Positions 46,611 to 58,270 are shown, counted from the first letter of the stretch. The stretch is DNA of 64,000 nucleotides from Bathynomus jamesi (GCA_023014485.1 JAJOZX010002365.1:448501-512500), one strand, 5' to 3'. Numbers and translations are program-made. The notes: a model not told the origin generated them from the letters alone.

Positions 46611-46953
46611 TAACTAAACTTTTCAATTCTAGAGTCATGGTGGATTACTTAAAACCGCACAAGTAATTATCTGGCCAATTTATCAAACCTGGCCGAGATC
46701 AATGGAACATAGTCCAATCCTGATAATTTTATATTAAAAAAATATACGTTTTAATAAAATTTTAATTATCAAAACATTGAAGCTTAACAAAAAATAAAAA
46801 TAATTGTTAAATATGGAATTACCAACTAAACTTAAAATAACTAAATTTGTAATTGAAAAAAATTGGTTTGTACAAGAACGTATACGCAAAAACATTGCAT
46901 AACATCTAGCGGATGAACAAAACCCAAACCCAAATTTACTTTTTCTCATGGTC

Positions 46954-48064
46954 AAATTTACTGGAGCAATGCTCCCAAGATCCCAGGAATCTGGAGTCAT
47001 GCTCAACACAAACATGCACAATAATACTAAAAGATGGCTGAGCATCTATCTTTCAAGAAGATACTCACGTATCACATTTAATGGCAAGTCATCCAAAAAC
47101 AAGCTTTTTCCAAATGGGGTCCCTCAAGGCTCTGTTCTCTCACCAACACTGTTCAGCTTATACATACATGACATTCCAACACCCAAAGATAACAAGCTTA
47201 CCTTATCATCATATGCAGATGACATCACTCTAACATCCACACATAACATCAACACCACCACTACAAATAACCTACAAACATACATAAACAGTATAGAAGA
47301 CTGGCTCACACACAACAGACTCAAAGTAGCACCCACAAAATCAACCATGACCTTGCTTACAAGCAATACAAAAGAACACCAGATAACTCCACAGCTTACA
47401 CTAAACAACACCAACATTCCACACACTCACAGGATCAAAATACTTGGGGTCATATACAACATCTTTTGCAAACCACATTCAGGACATTAAAAACAAATGT
47501 ACGTCAAGACTTAACACGCTTAGGGTACTAACAGGCACAAACTTTGGACACGAGCCGGAAACAACATCACTCATATACAAATAATATATTCGCTCAGTTA
47601 TGGACTATGCTAGCCCATGAGGGCATAAACACCTTACAGACAATACAAAACAATGCACTTCGTATCATAACAGGATGCACTCAAACAACAACAATAGAAC
47701 ACCTGCACACAGAAACAAAAATACTGAAAGTTCGGGAACATTTAGACATGAGGGGAACACAATTCATGGTAGCAGCGACAACTAACCCACAACACCCTTG
47801 CCACTACATGTACAATCATGCACCGACACCTTGCACTATTAAGGTAACACCAGACACACATTATAACCAAATACTCCATTCCATAACATGCCCCACAGAC
47901 ATCACACACACACACCTAACCCACAAAGCACTGACATGACTCAGTCCGAATGCGGTCCTAGGTGCGAAGCCACCACCCATTAACAGGTCAGATCGAGTTA
48001 ACTTAGCACGATTCCGATATGGACATCACCCCAACTTACGGACATATAAACACAGATGACACCT
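46954..48064 (+). pseudogene. LINE 1, reverse transcriptase catalytic part
   Basis: The frame reads NNTKRWLSIYLSRRYSRITF, then FPNGVPQGSVLSPTLFSLYI and SSYADDITLTS. YADD is the RT catalytic motif and GVPQGSVLSP is motif 4. Further on are NRLKVAPTKSTMTLL and IKILGV, the thumb segment (LQTIQNNALRIITGC) and FRYGHHPNLRTYKHR. Frameshifts lie near 47,490 and 47,940. It is split from its zinc-knuckle tail by element D. Confidence 0.8.
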
Positions 48065-49141
48065 GGGTCATTCTCTGTCAGATCAACCCAAAAAAATTGA
48101 AATTAACACCCTCATCTCTCATATTTTGCTGAAATTTGGTTTATAGGGAGTTTGTGAGCCCTGAATCCATTTCTGAAATTATAAGGTCAATCCGACCAAC
48201 GGTTCAAGAGATATGACCTCGGGCAATTTGAGGTCACTCGCGAGGTTACTAACATTTGGCGAGCCATAACTTGGGTAATAATTGTCATAATTATATAAAA
48301 GTATATATATTTAGAATCAGAAAACGACAAGGAATCCAAATATGCAAGTTTTAGAACTCTAGGTTGAAAAATAAAAAAGTTACACTGTAACCAAAATTTG
48401 AGGTCACGATTTGACCTCTGGGGTATCAAATGAGAATTTTTTTTTTAAATGTAAAAAATGAAGGCATAGGCATTGGCTATTAGAATCAGCAAAAAAAAGT
48501 TTGTTTATGTTAGTATTTTTCATGTAACTAACATATAAGTGAACACCATATTCACAAGTTGTGCGTCAATTCTACCTATTTTTTCACACTTAAACTCATA
48601 ATTTGACCTATAGAAATTAAAATTACATTTTTTATAGATATAAAAAACAAAGTCAGAGTTCTTGACTAATAGAAACAATCATAAAAAGTTTGTTTATGTT
48701 GGTACTTTTCATGTAACTAACTTATAAGTGAACACCATATTTATAAATTGCTTGTCATTTCAAGGAATTTTTATATCTTAGCTATCAATTTGACCTCAAG
48801 CTCCAAGAATTTAATAAAAATTGTATTTCACTGCTAATCTACACTGGCAATAATAGTTATAATAGTGAAAGGGGAAGACTAAGCTCACATGTAGCCTAAA
48901 CAAACCTGTTGAAACATGTTGCTACTTGTCTAAGTGCAGAATCAACACAGATAGTTGCAAAATTCCTTGTCTACAGGTTAGTACAGTTCCAGCCAGCACT
49001 GTGGGTGGCTGGTGGGTATGGTGTTTTAATGAGCCTCAGAGACTATCAAGGCCTAAAATATTAAGTGTGTCTAGCTATATATTTTCTAAAAAATATATAT
49101 TACCTAATTGTAAATCCTATATCTTTACAGATCAAAATACA

Positions 49142-49499
49142 ATGGTTCGGCACTTGAAATACTGCCAGGACCCTATTCAAAAACACAAGAAACGCATAAC
49201 AATCAATCTTAGAAAAGTGACTGATGTACTTGTTGAAAAATGTGCTGGAAGAGTGAAAAAAGACTCATTGTTGTGTGTGAACTGCTGGACACTGATAATG
49301 AAAAACCCCACTATACTTAGTACCACTGAAAACAACGAGTCTGAGCAGGATTCAAATGAATCATCTACTATCAGTGGCTTGAGTAACATCTCTTCAATTC
49401 AAGATCTGGACAATGACAGTGATTGCTTGATAAAGGAAAATCCTTCAACTTCAGTTGAACCAGTTCTAGCATTTCTGGACCAAACACCAGTTAAAAAAA
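49142..49499 (+). CDS. GTCA-family transposase, element D, exon 1
   Basis: ATG 49,142 opens MVRHLKYCQDPIQKHKKR, then LLCVNCWTLI and an acidic Ser/Asn-rich stretch ending PVKK. Acceptor TTTACAG lies just upstream and donor GTAAGT follows at 49,500. The start matches the start of the B protein (MEHLKLKQ). The Cys pattern suggests a zinc-binding domain. Confidence 0.65.
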
Positions 49500-51066
49500 G
49501 TAAGTAATAAATTAATATAATAACTTATACTTTACTACAAGGTCTGTTTGATCTACTATATAGCCAGTTATATAGCATTTAAGGTACTATAATTAATATT
49601 TAATTACTAATATTCAGGTGTGTGAAACCTTTTTTTCTGTTCTTTTCAGAAGGGCTGTCATTAAGCCAGAAAAAGCGCAATGCTCGTGGTAAGCTATCAT
49701 CTGCTCAGAAACACCTGAAGGAGAGGCTAGAACTCAGTTATGGTGTTCAAATTACCGAGGAGGTAAGTGATACTTCAAAACCTGAAACTAAATCTGAAAA
49801 ACATCTAGACAAATTAATGAATGAATTGAAATAGTCATTTCTGGAGAGCAAATGTCACCATCACAAACTACAAATATTGACACTCTCACCATACACAATT
49901 GAAAAAACAGCTAGTTTCTTTCAAACTACAACATACATGGTGAAAAGAAGCCGTTCACTTAAATCAGAACATGGAATCCTTCCGAAGATTCCACTAATGA
50001 GCAAAAATGACCAAACACCAGTTAAAAAAAGTAAGTAATAAATTAATATAATAACTTATACTTTACTACAAGGTCTGTTTGATCTACTATATAGCCAATT
50101 ATATAGCATTTAAGGTACTATAATTAATATTTAATTACTAATATTCAGGTGTGTGAAACCTTTTTTTCTGTTCTTTTCAGAAGGGCTGTCATTAAGCCAG
50201 AAAAAGCGCAATGCTCGTGGTAAGCTATCATCTGCTCAGAAACACCTGAAGGAGAGGCTAGAACTCAGTTATGGTGTTCAAATTACCGAGGAGGTAAGTG
50301 ATACTTCAAAACCTGAAACTAAATCTGAAAAACATCTAGACAAATTAATGAATGAATTGAAATAGTCATTTCTGGAGAGCAAATGTCACCATCACAAACT
50401 ACAAATATTGACACTCTCACCATACACAATTGAAAAAACAGCTAGTTTCTTTCAAACTACAACATACATGGTGAAAAGAAGCCGTTCACTTAAATCAGAA
50501 CATGGAATCCTTCCGAAGATTCCACTAATGAGCAAAAATGACCAAACACCAGTTAAAAAAAGTAAGTAATAAATTAATATAATAACTTATACTTTACTAC
50601 AAGGTCTGTTTGATCTACTATATAGCCAATTATATAGCATTTAAGGTACTATAATTAATATTTAATTACTAATATTCAGGTGTGTGAAACCTTTTTTCTG
50701 TTCTTTTCAGAAGGGCTGTCATTAAGCCAGAAAAAGCGCAATGCTCGTGGTAAGCTATCATCTGCTCAGAAACACCTGAAGGAGAGGCTAGAACTCAGTT
50801 ATGGTGTTCAAATTACCGAGGAGGTAAGTGATACTTCAAAACCTGAAACTAAATCTGAAAAACATCTAGACAAATTAATGAATGAATTGAAATAGTCATT
50901 TCTGGAGAGCAAATGTCACCATCACAAACTACAAATATTGACACTCTCACCATACACAATTGAAAAAACAGCTAGTTTCTTTCAAACTACAACATACATG
51001 GTGAAAAGAAGCCGTTCACTTAAATCAGAACATGGAATCCTTCCGAAGATTCCACTAATGAGCAAA
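49478..51066 (+). repeat. Tandem triplication containing exon 2 of element D
   Basis: Three head-to-tail units of 531, 531 and about 530 bp begin at 49,478, 50,009 and 50,540. The units are almost identical (one T fewer in the third). Each holds the end of exon 1, the intron with GTAAGT and TTCTTTTCAG, exon 2, and the first part of exon 3. Junctions read GAGCAAAAATGACCAAAC, where the normal reading is GAGCAAAGGAAAAG. Confidence 0.95.
49650..49834 (+). CDS. GTCA-family transposase, element D, exon 2 (first of three)
   Basis: After TTTTCAG the exon encodes GLSLSQKKRNARGKLSSAQK and HLKERLELSYGVQITEE, a basic coiled-coil-like segment. A GTAAGT donor follows at 49,763. If it is not used, the frame continues 23 codons to a stop at 49,834. 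Identical copies lie at about 50,181-50,365 and 50,711-50,895. Confidence 0.65.
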
Positions 51067-52776
51067 GGAAAAGTGATATCTGAAGAACACAAAGATATAG
51101 TTAGAAGATTCTATGAGTCAGAAGAGGTTAGTCGTATGTGTCCTGGCCAAAAGGATTGCGTGAAAGTTATCAGTGCTGAAGGTGCAATGAAGGTGCAAAA
51201 ACGATTGGTCCTCGGGAATTTAAGAGAGATGTTTGAACTATATAAAAATGATGAAAAGAATCCCAAAATAGGATTTTCCACATTTGCAAAATTACAGCCA
51301 TCATATTGTGTGCTTGCCGGTAGTGGTGGGACTCATTCTGTCTGTGTCTGCACATACCATCAAAATCCAAAATTGCAGCTGGCTGCATTGGGAGAAAGAG
51401 GTCTTTCATACAAGGATCTTATGGATTACAGTGTCTGCAGTAGAGAAAGAGAGACTTGCATGATGCAACTTTGCAATGATTGCCCAAGAGAAGAGGGTGT
51501 CCTGGATTTTCTTGAGTTACTTGACAGTGTGAAATCAGCTCCAAATGAAATATCTTACAAGCAATGGGTGACTGTTGACCGTTGTACAATGGTTGATAAG
51601 GTGGAGCCACTTCATGAATACTTATCATCCCTAAGCATGAAAATATCCCGCATGGTTCGTCATCACTTTGTTGCTCAGCAACAATCACAGTACTTCAAGC
51701 AGTTGAAAGAAACACTACCACCTCAGAGCGAGGTAGTTATAGTAGGTGATTTCTCTGAGAATTATTCTTTCATTGTCCAGGATGCTGCCCAAGGGTTTCA
51801 CTGGGACAATTCACAGTGTACAGTTCACCCTTTTGTCATCTATTATAGATCATCTGCAGACCATGAACTTAGCCATTTTAGTGTCTGTTTCTTATCTGCA
51901 TCACTAAAACACAACACTATAATGGTTTACTCATTCATATTGAAGCTTATGACATATGTTAAATTCAGATGCCCACAATTGAAGAAGGTGCACTATTTCT
52001 CAGATGGATGTGCTGGCCAATATAAGAACAGATACAACTTCACAAATCTCTGTTACCATGAAGAGGATTTTGGTCTGTCTTGTGAATGGCACTTCTTTGC
52101 TACATCCCATGGCAAAAATGCATGTGATGGGATTGGAGGAACAGTGAAAAGAGCTACTGCTCGTGCCAGTTTGCAGAGAACTACAGAGAGGCAAATTCTT
52201 ACACCAGAACACATGTTTCAGTTTTGTGAAGAAAACTTGAGCAAGAAGATAAATTTTTTCTTTGTAACTACAGCTGATTTGAAAGATGCAGAAGAACGGT
52301 TGGAACATCGATTCAAGGATAGTAGGGCTATTCCTGGAACTCAGAAATATCATAGATTTGTTCCCCTAAACAAGGAAGAACTGATGGTGTATCCCATTTC
52401 AAGTGGCATTGGAGAAAAGAAAAGAATAAGGAAAAGTCATTTTACTAATGAACCTGCAATGCTTGGTAACCTAAAATGTGTCAAACCAGGAGAGTATGTT
52501 GGCTGCATTTATGACATGCAAGTTTGGTATGGAATTGTGGAGGAATATTGTGAAGAGTTTGATAATTTCACTGTGAACTTTCTACATCCCTCTGGGTCAT
52601 CAGGATCAAGTGCATATTATTATCCATCAAACAAGGATTCATGTGCAGTGCCAGGACATCATATATTAACTGTAATGAGTTGTCCTACCCTAAGAGGAGG
52701 CAGCAGAATTCAATACATTTTTCCACAAAAAGAAATTGATGAGAGCATCGAGCATGCAAAAATTGTATTAGGCTAG
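50938..52776 (+). CDS. GTCA-family transposase, element D, main exon
   Basis: The frame is open for 612 codons. It starts with the HTH-like segment (LTLSPYTIEKTASFFQTTTY), then RFYESEEVSRMCPGQKDCV and SVCVCTYHQNPKLQ. A Cys-rich insert (CMMQLCNDC) follows. The core has VIVGDFSENYSFIVQD (first Asp), VHYFSDGCAGQYKNRYNF (second Asp) and HFFATSHGKNACDGIGGTVK. The C-terminal domain has YVGCIYDMQVWYGIVEEY and VNFLHPSG. No internal stop is seen. Its connection to exon 2 is unclear, because a stop lies upstream in the same frame. About 60% of residues look conserved with element A in the core. Confidence 0.75.
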   Translation: MTLSPYTIEKTASFFQTTTYMVKRSRSLKSEHGILPKIPLMSKGKVISEEHKDIVRRFYESEEVSRMCPGQKDCVKVISAEGAMKVQKRLVLGNLREMFELYKNDEKNPKIGFSTFAKLQPSYCVLAGSGGTHSVCVCTYHQNPKLQLAALGERGLSYKDLMDYSVCSRERETCMMQLCNDCPREEGVLDFLELLDSVKSAPNEISYKQWVTVDRCTMVDKVEPLHEYLSSLSMKISRMVRHHFVAQQQSQYFKQLKETLPPQSEVVIVGDFSENYSFIVQDAAQGFHWDNSQCTVHPFVIYYRSSADHELSHFSVCFLSASLKHNTIMVYSFILKLMTYVKFRCPQLKKVHYFSDGCAGQYKNRYNFTNLCYHEEDFGLSCEWHFFATSHGKNACDGIGGTVKRATARASLQRTTERQILTPEHMFQFCEENLSKKINFFFVTTADLKDAEERLEHRFKDSRAIPGTQKYHRFVPLNKEELMVYPISSGIGEKKRIRKSHFTNEPAMLGNLKCVKPGEYVGCIYDMQVWYGIVEEYCEEFDNFTVNFLHPSGSSGSSAYYYPSNKDSCAVPGHHILTVMSCPTLRGGSRIQYIFPQKEIDESIEHAKIVLG

Positions 52777-53435
52777 CACATGAATCCTCTAAGTAGGTCT
52801 TCCCCTTTCACTATTATAACTATTATTGCCAGTGTAGATTAGCAGTGAAATACAATTTTACATTTTTTGCCTTTGTTTTTATCTATAAAAAAATGTAATT
52901 TTAATTTCTATAGGTCAAATTATGAGCTTAAGTGTGAAAAAATAGGTAGAATTGACGCACAACTTATGAATATGGTGTTCACTTATATGTTAGTTACATG
53001 AAAAATACCAACATAAACAAACTTTTTTTTGCTGATTCTAATAGCCAATGCCTATGCCTTCATTTTTTACATTTAAAAAAAAAATTCTCATTTGATACCC
53101 CAGAGGTCAAATCGTGATCTCAAATTTTGGTTACAGTATAACTTTTTTATTTTTCAACCTAGAGTTCTGAAACTTGCATATTTGGATTCCTTGTTGTTTT
53201 CTGATTCTAAATATATATACTTTTATATAATTGTGACCATTATTACCCAAGTTATGGGTCGCCAAATGTTAGTGACCTCAAATTTCCCGAGGTCATATCT
53301 CTTGAACCGTTGGTCGGATTGACCTTATAATTTCAGAAATGGATTCAGGGCCCACAAACTCCCTATAAACCAAATTTCAGCAAAATCTGAGAGATGAGGG
53401 TGTTAGGCACTGGTTGATCTGACAGAGAATGACCC

Positions 53436-53621
53436 ACCTGCCACCTGTGCCAGGACACACCACAAGCAATTGAACACATTATGACAGACTGTACCGCTCT
53501 AGCATAACAACGAACACAAAACATCACTATTGTGCTGAACCTCTGGTCCACTCTGAAGAGGGCAATCAGTTACCTGTGTGCCACCAGCTTGCTTGATCTG
53601 GGTGGGCTGATTGGCTAAACA
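53436..53621 (+). pseudogene. LINE 1, C-terminal zinc knuckle and 3' end
   Basis: After element D the frame reads DTCHLCQDTPQAIEHIMTDC, a CCHC knuckle found at the C-terminus of LINE RT proteins. It is the continuation of LRTYKHR at 48,060. A stop follows CTALA. Confidence 0.75.
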
Positions 53622-53640
53622 ACAACAACAACAACAACTC
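53622..53640 (+). repeat. (CAA)n tail of LINE 1
   Basis: AACAACAACAACAAC directly follows the LINE 3' end. Short simple-repeat tails are common in CR1/Jockey/I-type LINEs. Confidence 0.7.
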
Positions 53641-53935
53641 CAGCATTCTTCTGGTTCTAGGTTTTGTAATTCATTTTCCCAGACAGTTATTTATTGATTT
53701 CCAGTCTGACTTGTGCAGGTTTAGGTCAGAGTATGGCAAGTCCATTTGGCATAGGTCTTGCTTACATTTGTGGGGAGAGAAGTTTGTAAATATGTGCATG
53801 ACATTGTGGTTGGAGTGTAGAGTTGGTGTTATAACAATGTGGTCAATTGTAGTTGCATTATTTGTCAGCACTAAATCTAGGATATTATTTTTTTCTAGTT
53901 GGGCAATGAACATGTTGTACTAGTAGTAGTTTTTC
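53641..53935 (-). pseudogene. LINE fragment (endonuclease end)
   Basis: On the minus strand the frame reads LEKNNILDLVLTNNATTIDH and LHSNHNVMHIF, the last motifs of a CR1-like endonuclease. It is a different LINE copy from LINE 1, in opposite orientation. Confidence 0.65.
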
Positions 53936-54389
53936 CATAAACTCATCCAGGTGTTAATAAAGCCAACCTCTCAAGATCTGAACTGGTAGCCATATCAGAA
54001 CTAAGAGAACCTGCCATATACTGTAATCATCAGAACTCTGCCTAGGCAAAAGGCCCGAGCTGAGTCAAGGACCCCTAACACAATGGGTCTTTCTTATTCA
54101 GAGACTAGGAGGAGGTTAAGATTCAATAGAACACATCCACCAAACTCAATATTGATATTTATACAAGATAGAGCGAAAAAACACTACTACTATATTCTAT
54201 ACTAATTTTGGCGAAAATTCCTATTTATCATCATCATGTTATCATCATTAGCTAATCAGCAGCTGCCCCATTGTCACATGATACTCCAGCACAGGTCCAG
54301 TGGCTGAAATTTGAATTCAACAGTCGCTTTAGAATGGCTGTCTATGGTGGAAGCTCCCAGTCCGAGTGGGACATCATCTAGGCCTAGGT
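53936..54389. other. No recognised gene
   Basis: Mixed sequence. AGAACACATCCACCAAACTCA (54,127) is mirrored at about 55,495-55,515, so this may be the edge of a larger inverted structure. No ORF is supported. Confidence 0.4.
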
Positions 54390-54396
54390 TAGGTTA

Positions 54397-54645
54397 AGGG
54401 TACTACTTACCTTTCTGGGTCCCAAATTCATTATGGGGTACCCATGTCCAGTTAGGTCAACTGTATGCCTTTGACAATTGATTAGGTTAAGTTGTGTTAT
54501 TTTCATTAGTTTTAGTGAAAATATCACGACTTAACCTAACCAATTGTTAAGGGCATACACAGTTGATCTAACCAGGCAGTCAATTAACCTTTGTGGTATC
54601 CAATGCCATAAGCAATTATACCAGGAAAGGTAAGTAGTAGCTACC
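54397..54645. mobile_element. Foldback element (palindrome 1)
   Basis: GGTACTACTTACCTTTC at the left is mirrored by GGAAAGGTAAGTAGTA at the right. The interior is also mirrored: GTTAGGTCAACTGTATGCC against GGGCATACACAGTTGATCTAAC. There is no coding sequence. The interior matches sequences at 30,770/33,590 and 61,745, so it is a dispersed family. Confidence 0.65.
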
Positions 54646-54649
54646 AGGT

Positions 54650-54678
54650 TAGGTTAGGTTAGGTTAGGTTAGGTTACT
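54650..54678. repeat. (TTAGG)n interstitial array
   Basis: About five perfect TTAGG units. TTAGG is the arthropod telomeric pentamer. The array is short and next to a foldback element. Confidence 0.85.
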
Positions 54679-54699
54679 TTTGCTGTGACTATTACTAAC

Positions 54700-55490
54700 A
54701 AAAATAGGTTTTTCTGGTGTATTTTATGCTGTTTCAATTGATTCTGGCCTTTTTAGCCCACAATTTCCCTCTTCTTCAAAGCCCTGAAGGGGAGGGGGTT
54801 ATCTCCATAACAGTGCATTTGCGCCAAAAATAAATGTCAAAGATGCAGTTTCACGGCTCCATCTAAATTTTTTCCCCGCAGTCACAGAGGAATACAAAAC
54901 ACTATTGTTTACATTGCAGACAAGTGTTTTGTATTCTTCCGCAACTTTGGGAAAGAAATTTAGATGGAGCCATGAAAATGAACCAGAAATTGATCGAACC
55001 TAGCTTTTAAAACTTTCTACCCTTTTTTACCTGGGTGATCCCCAGTGGGAACCGGGAGTTTTTGGGTGGGGAGAATCATAAAAATGAGTGGTTTCCAAAG
55101 ATTTTGAAAGTCAGATTAATACAAAACACATCAAAAACCATAGGAAAAACAAATTTCACTTTCAAAATTGGCCGAACCTAAAACATTTGCGACAGAAATG
55201 AGTATAATTTTTTAATTCAGCACATTGAGAAACATTGAAAACCAGCTTTTAAAACTTTCTACCAGAGACTGGTGTAATAGTAAAGAAATACCAAAAAGAC
55301 TTTACTGGGTTTTACAAAAACTTTACCAATGCCATGGTCTTCAGACAGTCTCCAAATATATATATATATTTATGGTTTTTATGACTAAAATATCGGTATT
55401 CGTGGAGCCATGAAACTGCATATTTACCAATGTCAAATTCAATTGAAATAGCATGAAATACACCAGGAAAACTTATTTTCGTCATTAGTT
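54700..55490. mobile_element. Foldback region (palindrome 2 within a wider inverted pair)
   Basis: The inner palindrome (54,848-54,985) has CGGCTCCATCTAAATTT against AAATTTAGATGGAGCC, and AGTGTTTTGTATTC against GAATACAAAACACT. The wider arms are 54,707-54,860 and 55,400-55,485, sharing TTTTCTGGTGTATTT and its mirror. AGCTTTTAAAACTTTCTACC occurs twice directly (about 55,003 and 55,243). No gene is seen. Confidence 0.6.
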
Positions 55491-55499
55491 TGGGTGGAT

Positions 55500-57691
55500 G
55501 TGTTCCACCAAATCTTTACCTAAAAGGATACAATCAGAGAGTGATCAAGTCAAAATTGTAATTAACACTTGAAGGAAGTTACATATAGTTAGGCGATGTG
55601 ATGAAATGTCAGACACCTAAGCCTCTGTGCTGTGCTCTAACCATTTGATATTGTATTTTCCAGAATTTATATATCTGTTTTTTGTGGTCTATATTTTCCT
55701 TCCCAAAGATAAACCCCCCAATAATCCCCTCTTTGTCTGCCTTAAACAGCTGTTGTAATTTAATGGCTTTTACTCTCTCCTCCCTGCATGCACTACAGTC
55801 CAACAAGAAATGCTCTGGGTCTTCTTTTTCATGTGCACACATGGGCATTTGGTGTCCCCTCCCATATATCTATTTCTGTCATTAAGTTCCAAATTATTTG
55901 CCCTACATCTGTACAATATGGTTGAGGCTGGGGTATTATCATATAGTATATCCTCCATGCCTCCAATGCTTCTTTTCTATTTCCTATATAATTTTAAACT
56001 TTCCTTTCCATCCATATCTTTCCTCCATTGGTCTTCATCCCAGGTACGTATTTTGTTTGCCAGTTCCTGTTTTTCGCAATCTTTTAGGTATTTTATATTT
56101 ATTCTCAAGTCAATCATATATCCCTCAACCTCCTTCATCCACTTCCCTCTTGTTTCTTCTTTTACTTTAAATATTTCACCTACCAACCTTCCTGTGCCAT
56201 TTTTCAAGATACTTTTTACATAGTTGAGCTTTCCTTTCATTATTCTCGTTCTCATCGTTGATGCCCCTACTTCTCCCCTCAAACCACTCTCAGCCACGCT
56301 TCTTCCTGCTGATAGTATTGTTCCATATACTCCATTCTCATTTCTGTTTTGTTTAGTTCTATAATATTTGTTCCATATAGTATTGATGGCAGCACCAAGC
56401 CTTTCCAGAATGCCTCGCCTACAACCAGTTTGTTACAACTCTTTTCTATTACTGAGTAGGTCATATTTGTCATTTTCTGTGCCTTTTGGAACATCAGTTC
56501 TTTTTGCTTTTGGAAACAATTCCTTGTATTATTAATTATTATGCCCAGATATTTTATTGAACCTACCACTTTAATTCCCTCTATCTGCTCTGGTGCTTCT
56601 TTTTTGTTGAATATCATAAAATTACTCTTATTTTTTGTTAATCTCCATGCCATATGTCCTCCCTATTTGTATTACTTTCTTGATATTGTCACTTGCCTCA
56701 TTTATTGACATTGATAGCTATAATCCATCATCCGCAAAAAATAATGTATTTATTTTAAATTTCTCATCTTTATATCCTATATCTTCTTTATCCAACTTCT
56801 CCAGGATCTGGTATGTCACCAATTTGAATAGAGTTGCTGATAGGGTACATGATTACATCCTTGTCTTATTCCACTGCTTACTTCTATTTCTTTACATAGC
56901 TCATCATTTAGCCTCACTGTAGTACTGTCCCCCATATAGATTTTTGCTATGACTATTATGTTTGGGTGAATCTTGTATCTCATGAGAGCTTCTACTAGTT
57001 TCTCTCTTTTTACTGAATCAAAAGCTTTTGCGAAATCAATTGCTGCCACTATCAAGGGTTTTCTATTTCTGTAGCTATTTTCTATACAATATTTCAAGAT
57101 ATTATCCTCTATTCTTCTCCCTGGTGAAAATCCATCTTGCGTGTCTTTGTCCTCATTATTCCTAGTTAGGTGTTCTTCTATCTTTGCTTTTATGATAGAC
57201 ATGAACAGCTTGTAAGCTACATCAGTTAATGCTACCATATAGATCTTAGGTCTTAGGTCTTTCTCTGTAGGTTTGTTCTTCTTTGGCACCATTACTGTCT
57301 TTGACATCTTCCAATTCCTTGGTGGACTCCCTGTTCTCAGGATCTGATTGTAGCAATTTGCTAATTCTTGGGTGCACACTTCACTCTTGCTCAATGCCTT
57401 GAGGAATTCTGGCTTTACACCATTTGGTCCAGCAGCTTCCCCATTTTTTATACTTTTTAATCCTTCTTTTATCTCCTTCATTGTTATAATAGGTTCATCC
57501 ATATATCCCATCTCATTTCTCACCTCTAATGCCATATCTATATGTTCTCTCAGAGTAGGTGGTATTTGGTATTCGAGTGTTCCTATTATCACTCCTTGGT
57601 CATCTCTGTCATTGCTTTCTCGTATCTTAAACTCCATACTTATATGATCTCTTAGGCTGGAGGGTAGTGTATATTTCTTACTCACCATGAC
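55500..57691 (-). pseudogene. LINE 2, reverse transcriptase and C-terminus
   Basis: On the minus strand: EGLKSIKNGEAAGPNGVKPE, then DLRPKIYMVALTDVAYKLF, DTQDGFSPGRRIEDNILKYC, IVAAIDFAKAFDSVKREKL and EVSSGIRQGC. These are RT motifs 0-4; AIDFAKAFDS carries the first catalytic Asp. Further on are SNFMIFNKKE and GSIKYLGIIINN, then the thumb (VLPSILYGTNII). A C-terminal zinc-binding block ends it (MCAHEKEDPEHFLLDC, 55,790-55,850). The Y/FADD region near 56,700 is in other frames. Several frameshifts are present. It belongs to the apurinic-endonuclease LINEs; I do not assign a clade. Confidence 0.75.
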
Positions 57692-58087
57692 CTTGTGGGT
57701 AGTGATGTAAAAAAACCGTTTTTTTTGTTGTTTTTTTTGTCATTTTTTTGTTTTTTTTTGTTTTTTTTAATAATTAATATAGATATTGCCAATTTAATTA
57801 TAAGGTATACTTTTGCAATGATATATATTATAAAAATAAATAAATAAATAATAAAATAGGCCATATGGTACCAGTATAGAATGTCCTTTTCAGCCTATTT
57901 ACAGAAAAAACTGGCCTCTTTCTTGCACTGAAAGTCTTGTATCTTGAGATCCATTAAACTTGCGAGAACACTGGCTGGGAGCTGACTGCCCATTGTCCAA
58001 CCTTCCCAGGACTCTCCCATCCATGCCTCGGATTTTGAATCTCCCACTTAACTATCCTTTAGACCCGCGATGACATATTCCCCCCCC

Positions 58088-58270
58088 CACGAGACCATCC
58101 ATATATATATACATACACATACACCCATATACATATATACCAATATATACATAAATACTTATATACACATTTATATCTATTGTATACCCCATACACATGC
58201 ATACATCCAGAATTCCAGATACATACGCATGCATACTCACATATATACCTACACAAACTCATACACCTCT
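58088..58270. repeat. (CATA)n/(TA)n-rich microsatellite
   Basis: Variants of ATATACATACACA repeat through the stretch. ORFs seen here on both strands are just repeat translations. Confidence 0.8.

Larger units (their letters stand above)
43787..46912 (-). mobile_element. KIAA1586-like (hAT-related) element E
   Basis: A minus-strand transposase-like gene interrupts LINE 1. Candidate ends are CACTAGATAGG at 43,788 and CATCTAGCG near 46,911 (mirrored). Outside these, AAATTTACTGGAGCA occurs at both 43,741-43,755 and 46,954-46,968. The exact borders and the duplication length remain uncertain. Confidence 0.6.
48065..53435 (+). mobile_element. GTCA-family DNA transposon, element D
   Basis: The 5,371-bp element starts GGGTCATTCTCTGTCAG and ends with its mirror, with ACCT on both sides (48,061-48,064 and 53,436-53,439). 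The inverted repeats span about 0.82 kb on the left (to 48,885) and 0.64 kb on the right (from 52,797). The left one is longer because of an internal duplication (about 48,481-48,570 repeated at 48,669-48,760). It is inserted in the LINE 1 C-terminus. It is a diverged relative of A and B. Confidence 0.9.

Noticed and set aside
46450..46638. Leu/Tyr/Phe-rich minus-strand ORF looking like a membrane peptide
   Set aside because: It is the translation of the AAGTAAAAGTA minisatellite.
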